This document shows, in pieces, positions 18,737-27,095 of a stretch of DNA of 64,000 nt. The notes under the pieces were generated by a model that worked only from the letters and a program-made list of their open reading frames with translations, did no database searches and was not told where the DNA came from. Source of the stretch: Streptomyces cinnamoneus (GTDB lineage Bacteria > Actinomycetota > Actinomycetes > Streptomycetales > Streptomycetaceae). How positions within the stretch are numbered: the stretch's first letter is position 1; every line of letters begins with the position of its first letter. Location of the stretch: assembly GCF_002939475.1 (NCBI RefSeq), contig NZ_PKFQ01000001.1, positions 2,046,001-2,110,000 on the forward strand. The letters are read 5' to 3'. Both the position numbers and the translations under genes were made by a program.

Positions 18737-20038
18737 ATGACTGAAGCGAACACCACCACCGGCTCCGAACGGAACGCCGGGCCCGCCGCGGACACCGCGT
18801 CCCCGCGTCCCTCCCGCCGCGCCCTGCTCGGCTGGGGCGGCGCCGGCCTCGCGCTCGGCGCCGCCGCGGCCGGCGGCACCGCCGCCGCCCTGCGGACCGG
18901 CGCCGACGCCCAGCCCGTCGCCTCCGGAGGCGACGCCGTGCCCTTCCACGGCGCCCACCAGGCCGGCATCGCGACGCCCGTCCAGGACCGGCTGCACTTC
19001 GCGTCCTTCGACGTGACCACGACCGACCGTGCCGCGCTGGTCAAGCTGCTCCAGGACTGGACGGCCGCCGCGGCCCGCATGACGGCCGGCCACGAGGTCG
19101 GCGACGGCGCGATCAGCGACAACGAGGAACTGCCCCCGGACGACACCGGCGAGGCGCTCGGCCTCAAGCCGTCCCGGCTGACCCTGACCTTCGGCGTCGG
19201 CCCCGGCCTGTTCGAGAAGGACGGCAAGGACCGCTTCGGGCTCCGCGCCCGCCGCCCCAAGGCCCTGATCGACCTGCCCGCCTTCCCCGGCGACAACCTC
19301 GACCCGGCCCGCAGCGGCGGCGACCTGTGCGTCCAGGCCTGTGCCGACGACCCGCAGGTCGCGGTGCACGCGATCCGCAACCTGGCCCGCATCGGCATGG
19401 GCAAGGTCGCCATCCGCTGGTCGCAGCTCGGCTTCGGCAAGACCTCGTCCACGACGCCGGACGCCCAGACCCCGCGCAACATGATGGGCTTCAAGGACGG
19501 CACGCGGAACATCGCCGGCACCGAGACCGCCCGGCTCGACAAGCACGTGTGGGTCGGCGAGAAGGACGGCCCGGACTGGATGACCGGCGGCTCGTACCTC
19601 GTCGCCCGCCGCATCCGCATGCACATCGAGACCTGGGACCGCACCTCGCTCCGGGAGCAGGAGGACGTCTTCGGCCGCGACAAGGCCGAGGGCGCCCCGG
19701 TCGGCAGGGAGCGCGAGCACGACGAGCCGCTGCTGAAGGCCATGAAGCCGGACGCGCACGTGCGCCTCGCCCACCCCGACAGCAACAACGGCGTGACCAT
19801 CCTGCGCCGCGGCTACTCCTTCACCGACGGCACCGACGGGCTGGGCCGGCTGGACGCGGGCCTGTTCTTCATCGCCTACCAGCGTGACGTCCGGGACGGC
19901 TTCGTGCCGCTCCAGACGAACCTCGCCCGCAACGACGCGCTGAACGAGTACATCCAGCACGTGGGTTCGGCGGTCTTCGCCGTGCCGCCGGGCGTCCGGG
20001 ACAAGGGCGACTGGTGGGGCAAGGCCCTGTTCGCGTGA
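18737..20038 (+). CDS. efeB: Tat-exported DyP-type heme peroxidase EfeB
   Basis: A 433-residue periplasmic-type peroxidase of the iron uptake system. The N terminus carries a twin-arginine signal (SRRALLGWGG followed by an alanine-rich hydrophobic stretch). The DyP motif GFKDGTRN (about residue 251) provides the distal Asp and Arg. The His of RLAHPDSNNG is the expected proximal heme ligand. EfeB oxidises ferrous iron or acts on heme so that EfeU can import iron. It starts 11 nt after efeO. Confidence 0.94.
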   Translation: MTEANTTTGSERNAGPAADTASPRPSRRALLGWGGAGLALGAAAAGGTAAALRTGADAQPVASGGDAVPFHGAHQAGIATPVQDRLHFASFDVTTTDRAALVKLLQDWTAAAARMTAGHEVGDGAISDNEELPPDDTGEALGLKPSRLTLTFGVGPGLFEKDGKDRFGLRARRPKALIDLPAFPGDNLDPARSGGDLCVQACADDPQVAVHAIRNLARIGMGKVAIRWSQLGFGKTSSTTPDAQTPRNMMGFKDGTRNIAGTETARLDKHVWVGEKDGPDWMTGGSYLVARRIRMHIETWDRTSLREQEDVFGRDKAEGAPVGREREHDEPLLKAMKPDAHVRLAHPDSNNGVTILRRGYSFTDGTDGLGRLDAGLFFIAYQRDVRDGFVPLQTNLARNDALNEYIQHVGSAVFAVPPGVRDKGDWWGKALFA

Positions 20039-20069
20039 TCCACGGACGCACCACGGAAGGGGAGGCCGC

Positions 20070-21041
20070 GTGTTCGGCAACTACCTGATCGGCCTGCGCG
20101 AGGGCCTGGAGGCCAGCCTGGTCGTCTGCATCCTCGTCGCCTACCTCGTCAAGACCGGGCGGCGGGACGCCCTGCGCCCGGTCTGGCTCGGCATCGCCGT
20201 GGCCGTCCTGCTGAGCATGGGCTTCGGCGCCCTGCTCCAGTACGGCTCGCAGACGATGACGTTCGAGGCGCAGGAGATGCTCGGCGGCTCGCTGTCGGTC
20301 GTCGCGGTCGGCCTCGTGACGTGGATGGTCTTCTGGATGCGGCGCACCGCGCGGCACCTGAAGAAGGAGCTGCACGGCAAGCTGGACGCGGCGCTCGCGA
20401 TGGGCACGACCGCGCTGGTCGTCACCGCCTTCCTGGCCGTGGGCCGGGAGGGCCTGGAGACCGCGCTGTTCATCTGGACGGCCGTGCAGGCCACCGACGA
20501 CGGCGTGCGGCCGCTGGTCGGCGCGCTGCTCGGCCTGCTGACCGCCGTGCTGCTGGGCTGGCTGTTCTACCGCGGCGCGCTGAAGATCAACCTGGCGAAG
20601 TTCTTCACCTGGACCGGCGGCATGCTCATCGTCGTCGCGGCGGGCGTCCTCGCCTACGGCTTCCACGACCTCCAGGAGGCCGACGTCCTGCCGGGGCTGG
20701 GCGACAGGGCCTTCGACGTCAGCGAGCAGATCCCCGTCGACAGCTGGTACGGCACGCTGCTGAAGGGCGTCTTCAACTTCCAGCCCGACCCGACGTGGGT
20801 GCAGGTCGGGGTGTGGGCGCTGTACGTGGTGCCGACCCTGGTGCTGTTCTTCGCGCCGGGGCGTGCCGGTAGGGTGTCGCCGTCCCCAGCAGTCACCGAG
20901 GAGTCGAAGCGCGATGAGACGCCGGTCGCCACGTCGAGTGTTCCCGGCAGCGGCGCTGACGGCGGCGGCACTGCTGACGGCGACGGGCTGCGTGACGGTG
21001 CACGGCGAACGGGCGGTCGTCCCGGCGGTGACCAGGGCTGA
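20070..21041 (+). CDS. efeU: Ferrous/ferric iron permease EfeU (FTR1 family)
   Basis: A 323-residue, seven-segment membrane permease. Both iron-binding REGLE motifs of the Ftr1/EfeU family are present (REGLEAS near residue 9 and REGLETA near residue 129). The GTG start has GGGGAGG upstream. The transmembrane core ends at about residue 270. The remaining 55 residues are a polar Ser/Gly/Asp tail overlapping 128 nt with the next gene in another frame. Without the tail the length would equal usual EfeU (about 275). Confidence 0.92.
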   Translation: MFGNYLIGLREGLEASLVVCILVAYLVKTGRRDALRPVWLGIAVAVLLSMGFGALLQYGSQTMTFEAQEMLGGSLSVVAVGLVTWMVFWMRRTARHLKKELHGKLDAALAMGTTALVVTAFLAVGREGLETALFIWTAVQATDDGVRPLVGALLGLLTAVLLGWLFYRGALKINLAKFFTWTGGMLIVVAAGVLAYGFHDLQEADVLPGLGDRAFDVSEQIPVDSWYGTLLKGVFNFQPDPTWVQVGVWALYVVPTLVLFFAPGRAGRVSPSPAVTEESKRDETPVATSSVPGSGADGGGTADGDGLRDGARRTGGRPGGDQG

Positions 21042-21945
21042 GGCCGCCAAGGCACTCGGCCGCTTCACGGACGGCTACACCGAGGCGTACCGCAGGCTCG
21101 ACCCGGCCCTCGTGGACCGGGTCGAGACCGGCGCGCTCGCGGAGATCGGCCGGGCCGACCTGGCCGCCCAGCGCGCGGCGACGCCCGGGGGCAACCCCGG
21201 CTACCCGGCGCTGAAGCTGGACGACGCCCGGTTCACCGTCCCCGCGATGGCCGGCTGGCCGAAGTTCTTCCTCGCCGACACCCGCAGCAACCGGGACCGC
21301 AACCGCTGGCTCGTGGTCTTCACCCGGGCCGGCGCTGGGAAGCCCTGGAAGGCGGCGTACCTGTCGCTGCTGGGCGAGGGGAAGGTGCCGGCCTTCGCCC
21401 TGGACGGGGACGGACACGCGGAGGCGGTGCCGGCGGCCGGGGTCACCGGGACGGCGTCCGGTGCGAAGGGCGGCGCGAAGGGCGGCGCCTCGAAGCCGGC
21501 GCCGGTGCTCGCGCCCGGCGCGGTGAGCGGCAGGTACACGGACTACCTGCGCACCGGCGACGGAAACGTTTTCGCTCCCGGCGGGTCCACGACCCTGCTC
21601 CGGGAGGAGCGCGCCAGGCTGGCGCGGACCCCCAACTTCTGGACCGACTACATCGACAGCCCCGAGAAGGAGCCGGACTTCCCCGCCTTCGGCCTGCGCA
21701 CGGCGGACGGCGGCGCGCTGGTCTTCTTCACCGCGCACCACCGGGAGAAGCGCACGATGGCCGAGGGCGTGCGGCCCACGGTCACCGATCCGCGGACGAA
21801 GGCCCTGCTCTCCGGGGACCTCAGGCACGCGGTGACGTACACCCGGGTGTCGGAGTCGGCCGTGGCCGTGCCGCCGAGGACGGCGGGCGGCCAGGTGGTC
21901 TTCCTCAACCGGATCGAGTCGCTGACCGCCGCCAAGGGCGAGTGA
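20914..21945 (+). CDS. Secreted lipoprotein, unknown function
   Basis: A 343-residue lipoprotein. The signal peptide (MRRRSPRRVFPAAALTAAALL) ends in the lipobox TATGC. The mature part contains a Gly/Ala/Lys-rich linker near the middle and no recognised catalytic motif. Two similar halves rich in YxxAYRRLD-type helices and beta strands recall ligand-binding lipoproteins. ATG 20914 is required for the signal peptide and is preceded by GAGGAG, so the 128-nt overlap with efeU appears real. Co-transcription suggests a role in iron uptake, but this is inference only. Confidence 0.8.
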   Translation: MRRRSPRRVFPAAALTAAALLTATGCVTVHGERAVVPAVTRAEAAKALGRFTDGYTEAYRRLDPALVDRVETGALAEIGRADLAAQRAATPGGNPGYPALKLDDARFTVPAMAGWPKFFLADTRSNRDRNRWLVVFTRAGAGKPWKAAYLSLLGEGKVPAFALDGDGHAEAVPAAGVTGTASGAKGGAKGGASKPAPVLAPGAVSGRYTDYLRTGDGNVFAPGGSTTLLREERARLARTPNFWTDYIDSPEKEPDFPAFGLRTADGGALVFFTAHHREKRTMAEGVRPTVTDPRTKALLSGDLRHAVTYTRVSESAVAVPPRTAGGQVVFLNRIESLTAAKGE

Positions 21946-21966
21946 CCGCGCGGGACGGGCGGGACT

Positions 21967-22695
21967 TCAGCGGCCGATCGGCCAGGGGTGGGGCTGTTCG
22001 TGGTCCTGCCGGTCGCCGGCGTACTGGGCGCAGGCGTCCGTGAGCGCTTCGAGCAGGGTCAGCGGGTCGGGCAGCGGCCGCTCGGGGCCGCGCAGCCACG
22101 CCACCCGCACGTCGCCCGGCGGCAGCGAGGGCGGCAGCAGCACGTAGCTGCCCCGGCAGTGCCAGCGCAGGCCGGGATGTTCGTCCATCGTCTCGGGGTG
22201 ACAGTCCAGCTCGCAGGGCCACCACTCGTCCTCGTCGTCCGGGGTGCCGCGGGTGGCGGTGAAGAACAGCATGCGGTCGGGGGCGACGGTGGCGACGGGA
22301 CCCACCTCGACGCCGGCCGCCGTCAGCCGCTCCAGGGCCGCCCGGCCGGCCTCGGCCGGCACGTCCAGCACGTCGTGGGCGATGCCGGTGGCGGTGACGA
22401 AGTTGGCCTCGGGCTGGCCGCGCAGCCACTTGGTGACCTTCTCGGGGTCGGTGGTGGCCAGCGTCTGCCAGGCGAAGGAGACGGGGTGGCGGCCGGGGGT
22501 GGGACAGCCGATGCGCTCACAGGAACAGCCGTACCCGGAGGGGTGGGCGGCGGGGGCCAGCGGGAATCCCGCGGCGGCCGCGGCCAGGAGCAGTTCCTCG
22601 CGGGCGGCCCCGTCGGCCGCCCCCGTGCCCGTATCGCCGCCCGCTCCGCTCCTGGGGCGGCGCAGCCATTGGGAGAACCTGCCCTTGCGTTCCAT
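21967..22695 (-). CDS. Prim-Pol-like protein with degenerate catalytic motif
   Basis: A 242-residue protein resembling the N-terminal domain of bifunctional DNA primase/polymerases. It keeps the zinc-binding stretch GCSCERIGCPTPGRHP (residues 56-71), the LRGQPEANFVTATG segment and later strands. Where active enzymes have a DxD metal motif, here residues 108-113 read DVLDVP, so the catalytic aspartate pair looks lost. Such stand-alone copies are frequent in Streptomyces chromosomes with no known role. It has no helicase domain and no phage neighbours. The length fits a single domain. Confidence 0.8.
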   Translation of the reverse strand: MERKGRFSQWLRRPRSGAGGDTGTGAADGAAREELLLAAAAAGFPLAPAAHPSGYGCSCERIGCPTPGRHPVSFAWQTLATTDPEKVTKWLRGQPEANFVTATGIAHDVLDVPAEAGRAALERLTAAGVEVGPVATVAPDRMLFFTATRGTPDDEDEWWPCELDCHPETMDEHPGLRWHCRGSYVLLPPSLPPGDVRVAWLRGPERPLPDPLTLLEALTDACAQYAGDRQDHEQPHPWPIGR

Positions 22696-22826
22696 CTATC
22701 CCCTCACTTCGACCGCGGTCTCCGGTCAATGCTGCCACCATCCTGCTCCCGGTGTGACCGCCGGACGCATCCGGGGGGTGTGAGACCGGCCGCGTGCCGG
22801 GCCGCCCGTACGGGCCGTCCGGGGCC

Positions 22827-23420
22827 TCAGCGCCTGGCGACGGCCCGGACGACCAAGTCCACGAGGGTGTCGGTGAACTCGTACGTGAGAGGACCCGTAC
22901 GCATGAGCCAGCGCTGGCTGAAGGGGCCGAGGAGCATCTCGGCGGCCACGCGCAGATCGGCGTCCTCGGCCACCTGGCCCTGGTCGCGGGCGGCGCGCAG
23001 CCGGTCGGTGTAGACCTTGATGCCGGGCTCCATGAGCCGGGCGACGAAGTCGGCGGACAGTTCGGCGTCGTTCGCGCCCGCGGCGGCGAGGGCGCGGTAG
23101 GGGGCCTGGAACTTCGGGTCGTTGAATTCGTCCACGCTGGCGCGGAGGACGAAGCGGAGGTCGGCGGCCAGGTCGCCGGTGTCGGGGAGGCCGGCCTCGT
23201 AGTCGCCCGCGTCCGCGGTGAAGGCGTCGAGCAGCACGGCGGCCTTGGACGGCCACCAGCGGTAGATCGTCTGCTTGCCGACGCCCGCCCGGGCGGCGAT
23301 GCCCTCGATGGTGAGCTTGTCGTAGCCGACCTCGCCGACGAGTTCGAGGGCGGCGTCGAAGATCGCCCGGCGGGAACGCTCGCTGCGGCGGGTGGAGTCG
23401 GGGGTCCTGGGGGTGGCCAT
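22827..23420 (-). CDS. TetR-family transcriptional regulator
   Basis: A 197-residue repressor. The helix-turn-helix lies around GIAARAGVGKQTIYRWWPSK (about residues 40-59), and the C-terminal domain is of the TetR_C_11-like type common in actinobacteria. There is no Shine-Dalgarno sequence; TAGACT (23427-23432) lies 6 nt before the ATG, typical of a leaderless transcript. It is divergent from the small gene at 23559, with a 10-bp inverted repeat between them that is the obvious operator. Confidence 0.9.
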   Translation of the reverse strand: MATPRTPDSTRRSERSRRAIFDAALELVGEVGYDKLTIEGIAARAGVGKQTIYRWWPSKAAVLLDAFTADAGDYEAGLPDTGDLAADLRFVLRASVDEFNDPKFQAPYRALAAAGANDAELSADFVARLMEPGIKVYTDRLRAARDQGQVAEDADLRVAAEMLLGPFSQRWLMRTGPLTYEFTDTLVDLVVRAVARR

Positions 23421-23482
23421 GACGGGAGTCTAGCGAGAGCCGATCCGAACCGTATCGTCTTCGAACAGGTTGACAAGACGAA

Positions 23483-23516
23483 CCGTCTCGTTCACCCTAG
23501 AGGCGCAACGAGACGG
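23483..23516. promoter_or_regulatory. Operator-like inverted repeat between divergent TetR and small gene
   Basis: CCGTCTCGTT (23483-23492) and AACGAGACGG (23507-23516) are perfect 10-bp arms with a 14-bp centre. A second overlapping palindrome GAGACG-GAG-CGTCTC occupies 23510-23524. TTGACA at 23470-23475 may be the -35 element of the rightward promoter. Confidence 0.7.
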
Positions 23517-23558
23517 AGCGTCTCACTGAATCGCAAGTCTGGACGAGAGGGGAACCCC

Positions 23559-23744
23559 ATGACCCGGGGCAACAACGGCGCCATGCTCGGAGTCGGCGGC
23601 ACGCGCAGCAACCTCTCCCGCACGGCGCTCCGCGGCGGCGGCCGCGGCGGCCGGGGAGCCGGGAGCGGCACCGACGCGCTCGCACAGAAGCGCGAGCTGC
23701 TGCGGGCGTTGCGGGAGGGACGGTCCGGCGGCACGGGAGCGTGA
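23559..23744 (+). CDS. Small conserved Streptomyces protein, DUF6243-like
   Basis: A 61-residue protein with a conserved start (MTRGNNGAMLGVGGTRSNLSR), a Gly/Arg-rich middle and a charged helix (ALAQKRELLRALREGR). The LGVGGxRxxLSR pattern resembles the small family I know as DUF6243; this assignment is from memory. GAGGGGAA precedes the ATG. The promoter overlaps the TetR operator candidate, so it is probably the regulator's target. Confidence 0.75.
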   Translation: MTRGNNGAMLGVGGTRSNLSRTALRGGGRGGRGAGSGTDALAQKRELLRALREGRSGGTGA

Positions 23745-23804
23745 GCGGGCGGTTTGTAAACCACCCGTACGGTTCATGCGCGAAGGTCTCCCACCGTGGA
23801 CCAT

Positions 23805-23837
23805 TTGGGCACGCACGACAACGGCGTGCGTGCCCAA
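23805..23837. promoter_or_regulatory. 13-bp inverted repeat upstream of ddaH
   Basis: TTGGGCACGCACG (23805-23817) and CGTGCGTGCCCAA (23825-23837) are perfect arms with a 7-bp centre, 22 bp before the chosen TTG start. It could be an operator, for example for an Lrp/AsnC-type regulator of arginine catabolism, or a leader hairpin. Confidence 0.7.
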
Positions 23838-23858
23838 CACCACCGTGAGGAGCGCGAC

Positions 23859-24725
23859 TTGATCACCGCCCCGCGTGCATCCACCCCGCGTCGCTATCTG
23901 ATGTGCCCGCCCACGTACTTCCGGGTCACATACTCGATCAACCCCTGGATGGACCCGGGCAAGCCGGTCGACCTGCCGCTCGCCCTCGCCCAGTGGGAGG
24001 AGCTGCGCGACCGCTACCGCTCCCTCGGCCACACCGTCGAGGAGCTGGTACCCCGCCCCGGCCTGCCCGACATGGTCTTCGCCGCCAACGGGGCCACCGT
24101 CGTCGACGGCCGGGTGCTGGGCGCCCGCTTCACCCACCCCGAGCGGTGGGAGGAGGCCGCGGCCCACCTGGCGTGGTTCCGCTCCCACGGGTACGCCCGT
24201 GTGCGCGAGCCCCAGCACATCAACGAGGGCGAGGGCGACTTCGCCGTCACCGCCTCCTGGCTGCTGGCCGGGCGGGGCTTCCGCAGCAGCCCGCTCTCGC
24301 ACCCCGAGGCGCAGGAGTTCTTCGGGCGCCCGGTCATCGGGCTCGACCTGGTCGACCCGCGCTACTACCACCTCGACACCGCGCTGTGCGTGCTCGACGA
24401 CTCGACCGACGGCGAGATCATGTACTACCCGGGCGCCTTCTCACCCGGCAGCCGGGCGGTCCTGGAGCGGCTGTTCCCCGACGCGCTCGTCGCGAGCGAG
24501 GAGGACGCGATGGCGCTGGGGCTCAACGCGGTGTCCGACGGCAGACACGTGCTGCTGCCGCAGGGCGCGGTGGGGCTCTTCGAGCCGTTGCGGGCGCGGG
24601 GGTACGAGCCGGTCGGGATGGACCTCGGCGAGCTCCTGAAGGGGGGCGGCAGCGTGAAGTGCTGCACCCAGGAGCTGCGCGGGGATCCCGCCGGGCCCGG
24701 CGGGACGGGGACCGCCGGGCTCTGA
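23859..24725 (+). CDS. ddaH: Dimethylargininase / arginine-deiminase-family hydrolase
   Basis: A 288-residue cytoplasmic enzyme of the guanidino-group-modifying superfamily, expected to convert N,N-dimethylarginine to citrulline and dimethylamine. Key segments are MCPPTYFRVTYSINPWM, DMVFAANGATV, EGEGDF, YYHLDTALCVLDD (catalytic His) and GGGSVKCCTQEL (catalytic Cys near the end). TTG 23859 is chosen since AGGAG (23848-23852) lies 6 nt upstream; the GTG at 23796 would place the 13-bp inverted repeat inside the gene. The ornithine aminotransferase often found beside ddaH in actinobacteria is absent here. Confidence 0.88.
   Translation: MITAPRASTPRRYLMCPPTYFRVTYSINPWMDPGKPVDLPLALAQWEELRDRYRSLGHTVEELVPRPGLPDMVFAANGATVVDGRVLGARFTHPERWEEAAAHLAWFRSHGYARVREPQHINEGEGDFAVTASWLLAGRGFRSSPLSHPEAQEFFGRPVIGLDLVDPRYYHLDTALCVLDDSTDGEIMYYPGAFSPGSRAVLERLFPDALVASEEDAMALGLNAVSDGRHVLLPQGAVGLFEPLRARGYEPVGMDLGELLKGGGSVKCCTQELRGDPAGPGGTGTAGL
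24686..24705. terminator. 20-bp perfect palindrome at the end of ddaH
   Basis: TCCCGCCGGG is followed at once by its reverse complement CCCGGCGGGA. It lies in the last codons of ddaH, 30 bp before the convergent Rsm22-type gene ends, and probably terminates ddaH. Confidence 0.6.
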
Positions 24726-24735
24726 CGGCTCCGCG

Positions 24736-25746
24736 TCAGCCGGACCGGGGCGGCCACGCGTCGCCCCAGTCCGCGTCGCGCGCGTCCCGGTACCGGGGCC
24801 CGTGCCGCTTGGTCACCGTCTCGCGGGTCAGGCCGTCCTCGGGGGTGCACAGGTCGAGCAGGACCTGGCCCTTGCGGATCTGCGGCTTGCGGACGACGCG
24901 GGCGGGGGCGGCCGGCGGGTCCTCGTCGCGGACGGCCGCCACGTACGAGAACTTCTCGTCCTCGTAGGCCAGCGAGCCGCCCTTGACCTGCCGGTGCAGC
25001 GACGAGCGGCTCACGCGCGCCGCGAAGTGGCACCAGTCGGCGCCCGGTTCTATGGGGCACGCCGCGCTGTGCGGGCAGGGGGCGACGACGCGGAAGCCGG
25101 CCGCGATCAGGCGGTCGCGCGCCTCGATGACGCGCAGGTAGCCCTCGGGGGTGCCGGGTTCGACGACGACGACGGTCCGCGCGGCGCGGGCCGCCGCCTC
25201 GGTCACGGCCCGCCGGTCGGCCTCCGTCAGCTCGCCCAGCACGTACGAGACGGTGACCAGGTCGGTGCCGGCGTCGAGGGCCAGCCCGGTGCCGATCGTC
25301 TGCCGCTGCCACCGCGCGGCGCGCAGGGCGGGGTCGGCGGCGGCCCGGGCCAGCTCGGCGCCGAGGGCCAGGGCGGGCTCCGCCCAGTCCAGGACCGTCG
25401 TCGTCCGCTCGGCGCCGGGCCAGGCCGCGGCGACGGCCCAGGTGGCGGCGCCGGTGCCGCCACCGATGTCGGTGTGGGAGGCGGGCTCCCACGCCGGCAG
25501 CCGGTCCCGGAAGGCCTCCAGCGCGGACCGTACGGCCTCGAAGGTGGCGGGCATGCGGTAGGCCGCGTACGCGACGACGTCGGAGCGGTCGCGCAGCACG
25601 GGGGTGTGGGTCGGGGTGCGCCCCCGGTAGTTGGCGATCAGCCGCTCGACGGCCTTGGCGGCCTGGCTGGGCGGCAGCCCGTCGAGGAGTCCGGCGAGGA
25701 CGGTGCGCAGGTTCTCGCCGGTCGGCGGGTTCACGGGGGCGTGCAT
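24736..25746 (-). CDS. Rsm22-type small ribosomal subunit methyltransferase
   Basis: A 336-residue SAM-dependent methyltransferase of the Rsm22 family. The glycine motif is DIGGGTGAATWAVA (about residues 94-107), followed by TTVLDWAEPALALG and LVTVSYVLGEL. Four cysteine/histidine residues in CPHSAACPIEPGADWCHF match the Fe-S/zinc cluster of the family. It is thought to act on the small ribosomal subunit. TAGAAT (25754-25759) lies 7 nt before the ATG without a Shine-Dalgarno sequence, suggesting a leaderless mRNA. Confidence 0.88.
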   Translation of the reverse strand: MHAPVNPPTGENLRTVLAGLLDGLPPSQAAKAVERLIANYRGRTPTHTPVLRDRSDVVAYAAYRMPATFEAVRSALEAFRDRLPAWEPASHTDIGGGTGAATWAVAAAWPGAERTTTVLDWAEPALALGAELARAAADPALRAARWQRQTIGTGLALDAGTDLVTVSYVLGELTEADRRAVTEAAARAARTVVVVEPGTPEGYLRVIEARDRLIAAGFRVVAPCPHSAACPIEPGADWCHFAARVSRSSLHRQVKGGSLAYEDEKFSYVAAVRDEDPPAAPARVVRKPQIRKGQVLLDLCTPEDGLTRETVTKRHGPRYRDARDADWGDAWPPRSG

Positions 25747-25753
25747 TTGGTGA

Positions 25754-25759
25754 ATTCTA
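25754..25759 (-). promoter_or_regulatory. Candidate -10 element for a leaderless Rsm22-type mRNA
   Basis: TAGAAT on the minus strand ends 7 nt before the ATG at 25746. This places the transcript start on or near the A of the start codon. Confidence 0.5.
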
Positions 25760-25768
25760 GGCGGCCGC

Positions 25769-27070
25769 TCAGGCGGGGTCCGCCGTGGCGGTGGCCCTCC
25801 GCCCCGGCCTGCACAGGACGACGAAGCACAGGACGGCCGCGAGGGCGCAGCCGAGCTGCACGGCCGCCATCGGTACGGCCGTGTGCTCGCCGGCTATGCC
25901 GACCAGGGGCGAGGCGACGGCCCCGAGCAGGAACGTGGAGGTCCCCAGGAGGGCGGACGCCGAGCCGGCGGCGTCGCGGGAGCGCATCAGGGCGAGGGTG
26001 TTGGTGTTGGGCATGGCCAGGCCCATCGCGGACATCAGGACGAAGAGCCCGGCCGCCACCGGGACCAGGCCCACGTGGCCGAGGACGCCGGAGGTCATGA
26101 GCAGCAGGGCCGCCGAGGCCAGCGTGATCACGGCGAGGCCGGCGCCGAGCGCCTTGTCGAGGCTCACCCGCCCGACGAGCACCTTGCCGTTGACCTGGCC
26201 CACGGCGACCAGGCCGACGGAGTTGAGGCCGAAGAGCAGGCTGAAGGTCTGCGGCGAGGCGCCGTAGATGTCCTGGACGACGAAGGGCGAGGCGGAGATG
26301 TAGGCGAAGAGCGCGGCGAAGGCGAAGCCGCCGGCGAGGGTGTAGCCGGTGAAGACGCGGTCTGCGAGCAGGCCGCGCATCGTGCGCAGGGCCTCCCCGA
26401 GCCCGCCGGAGTGGCGGCGGTCCGGCGGCAGGGTCTCCCCGAGCCGCCGCCAGACGACCACGGTCAGGACGGCGCCGATGACGGCGAGGACGACGAAGAC
26501 GCCCCGCCAGTCGGTCAGGCGGAGGATCTGGCCGCCGATGAGCGGAGCCACGACGGGGGCCACACCGGAGATCAGCATGAGGGTGGAGAAGAAGCGGGCC
26601 ATGGCGTCGCCGTCGTAGAGGTCGCGGACCATGGCGCGCGCGATGACGATGCCGGCCGCTCCGGCCAGGCCCTGGACCAGGCGGAAGGCGACGAGCAGTT
26701 CGACGGAGGAGGCGAAGGCGCAGACCGCCGTGGCCACGACGTAGACGAGCATGCCGGCGAGCAGCGGGCGGCGGCGGCCCCACCGGTCGCTGAGCGGGCC
26801 GACGACGAGCTGGCCGAGGGCCATGCCCATGAGGCAGGCGGTGAGGGTGAGCTGGACGGTGGCCGCCGGGCTGTACAGGGAGTCGGTGACCTCGGGCAGG
26901 GCCGGGAGGTACATGTCCATGGAGAGCGGTGGCAGGGCCGTCAGGCCGCCGAGGACGAGGGTGACGATCAGGCTCGCGCGGCGGGCGGCCGTCGCGGCCG
27001 GGGACGTGCCGGCCGCCGGCGGGGCGGGGGTGTGTTCGTGGACGGCCTTGCCGGGGCCGGGGTCCGTCAT
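25769..27070 (-). CDS. Bcr/CflA-family multidrug efflux MFS transporter
   Basis: A 433-residue, 12-segment proton antiporter. The first segment ends in PPLSMDMYLPALPEV, the signature of Bcr/CflA. Motif A is GPLSDRWGRRRPLLAG and motif C is LISGVAPVVAPLIGG. ATG 27070 is preferred since GGAG lies 6 nt before it; the ATG at 27082 has no such site. It probably confers resistance to drugs or exports small peptides or cysteine-like metabolites, as other Bcr proteins do. A dyad (27096-27110) lies just upstream. Confidence 0.88.
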   Translation of the reverse strand: MTDPGPGKAVHEHTPAPPAAGTSPAATAARRASLIVTLVLGGLTALPPLSMDMYLPALPEVTDSLYSPAATVQLTLTACLMGMALGQLVVGPLSDRWGRRRPLLAGMLVYVVATAVCAFASSVELLVAFRLVQGLAGAAGIVIARAMVRDLYDGDAMARFFSTLMLISGVAPVVAPLIGGQILRLTDWRGVFVVLAVIGAVLTVVVWRRLGETLPPDRRHSGGLGEALRTMRGLLADRVFTGYTLAGGFAFAALFAYISASPFVVQDIYGASPQTFSLLFGLNSVGLVAVGQVNGKVLVGRVSLDKALGAGLAVITLASAALLLMTSGVLGHVGLVPVAAGLFVLMSAMGLAMPNTNTLALMRSRDAAGSASALLGTSTFLLGAVASPLVGIAGEHTAVPMAAVQLGCALAAVLCFVVLCRPGRRATATADPA

Positions 27071-27095
27071 GCGGGGCTCCATGGGTCTGCGCCGA

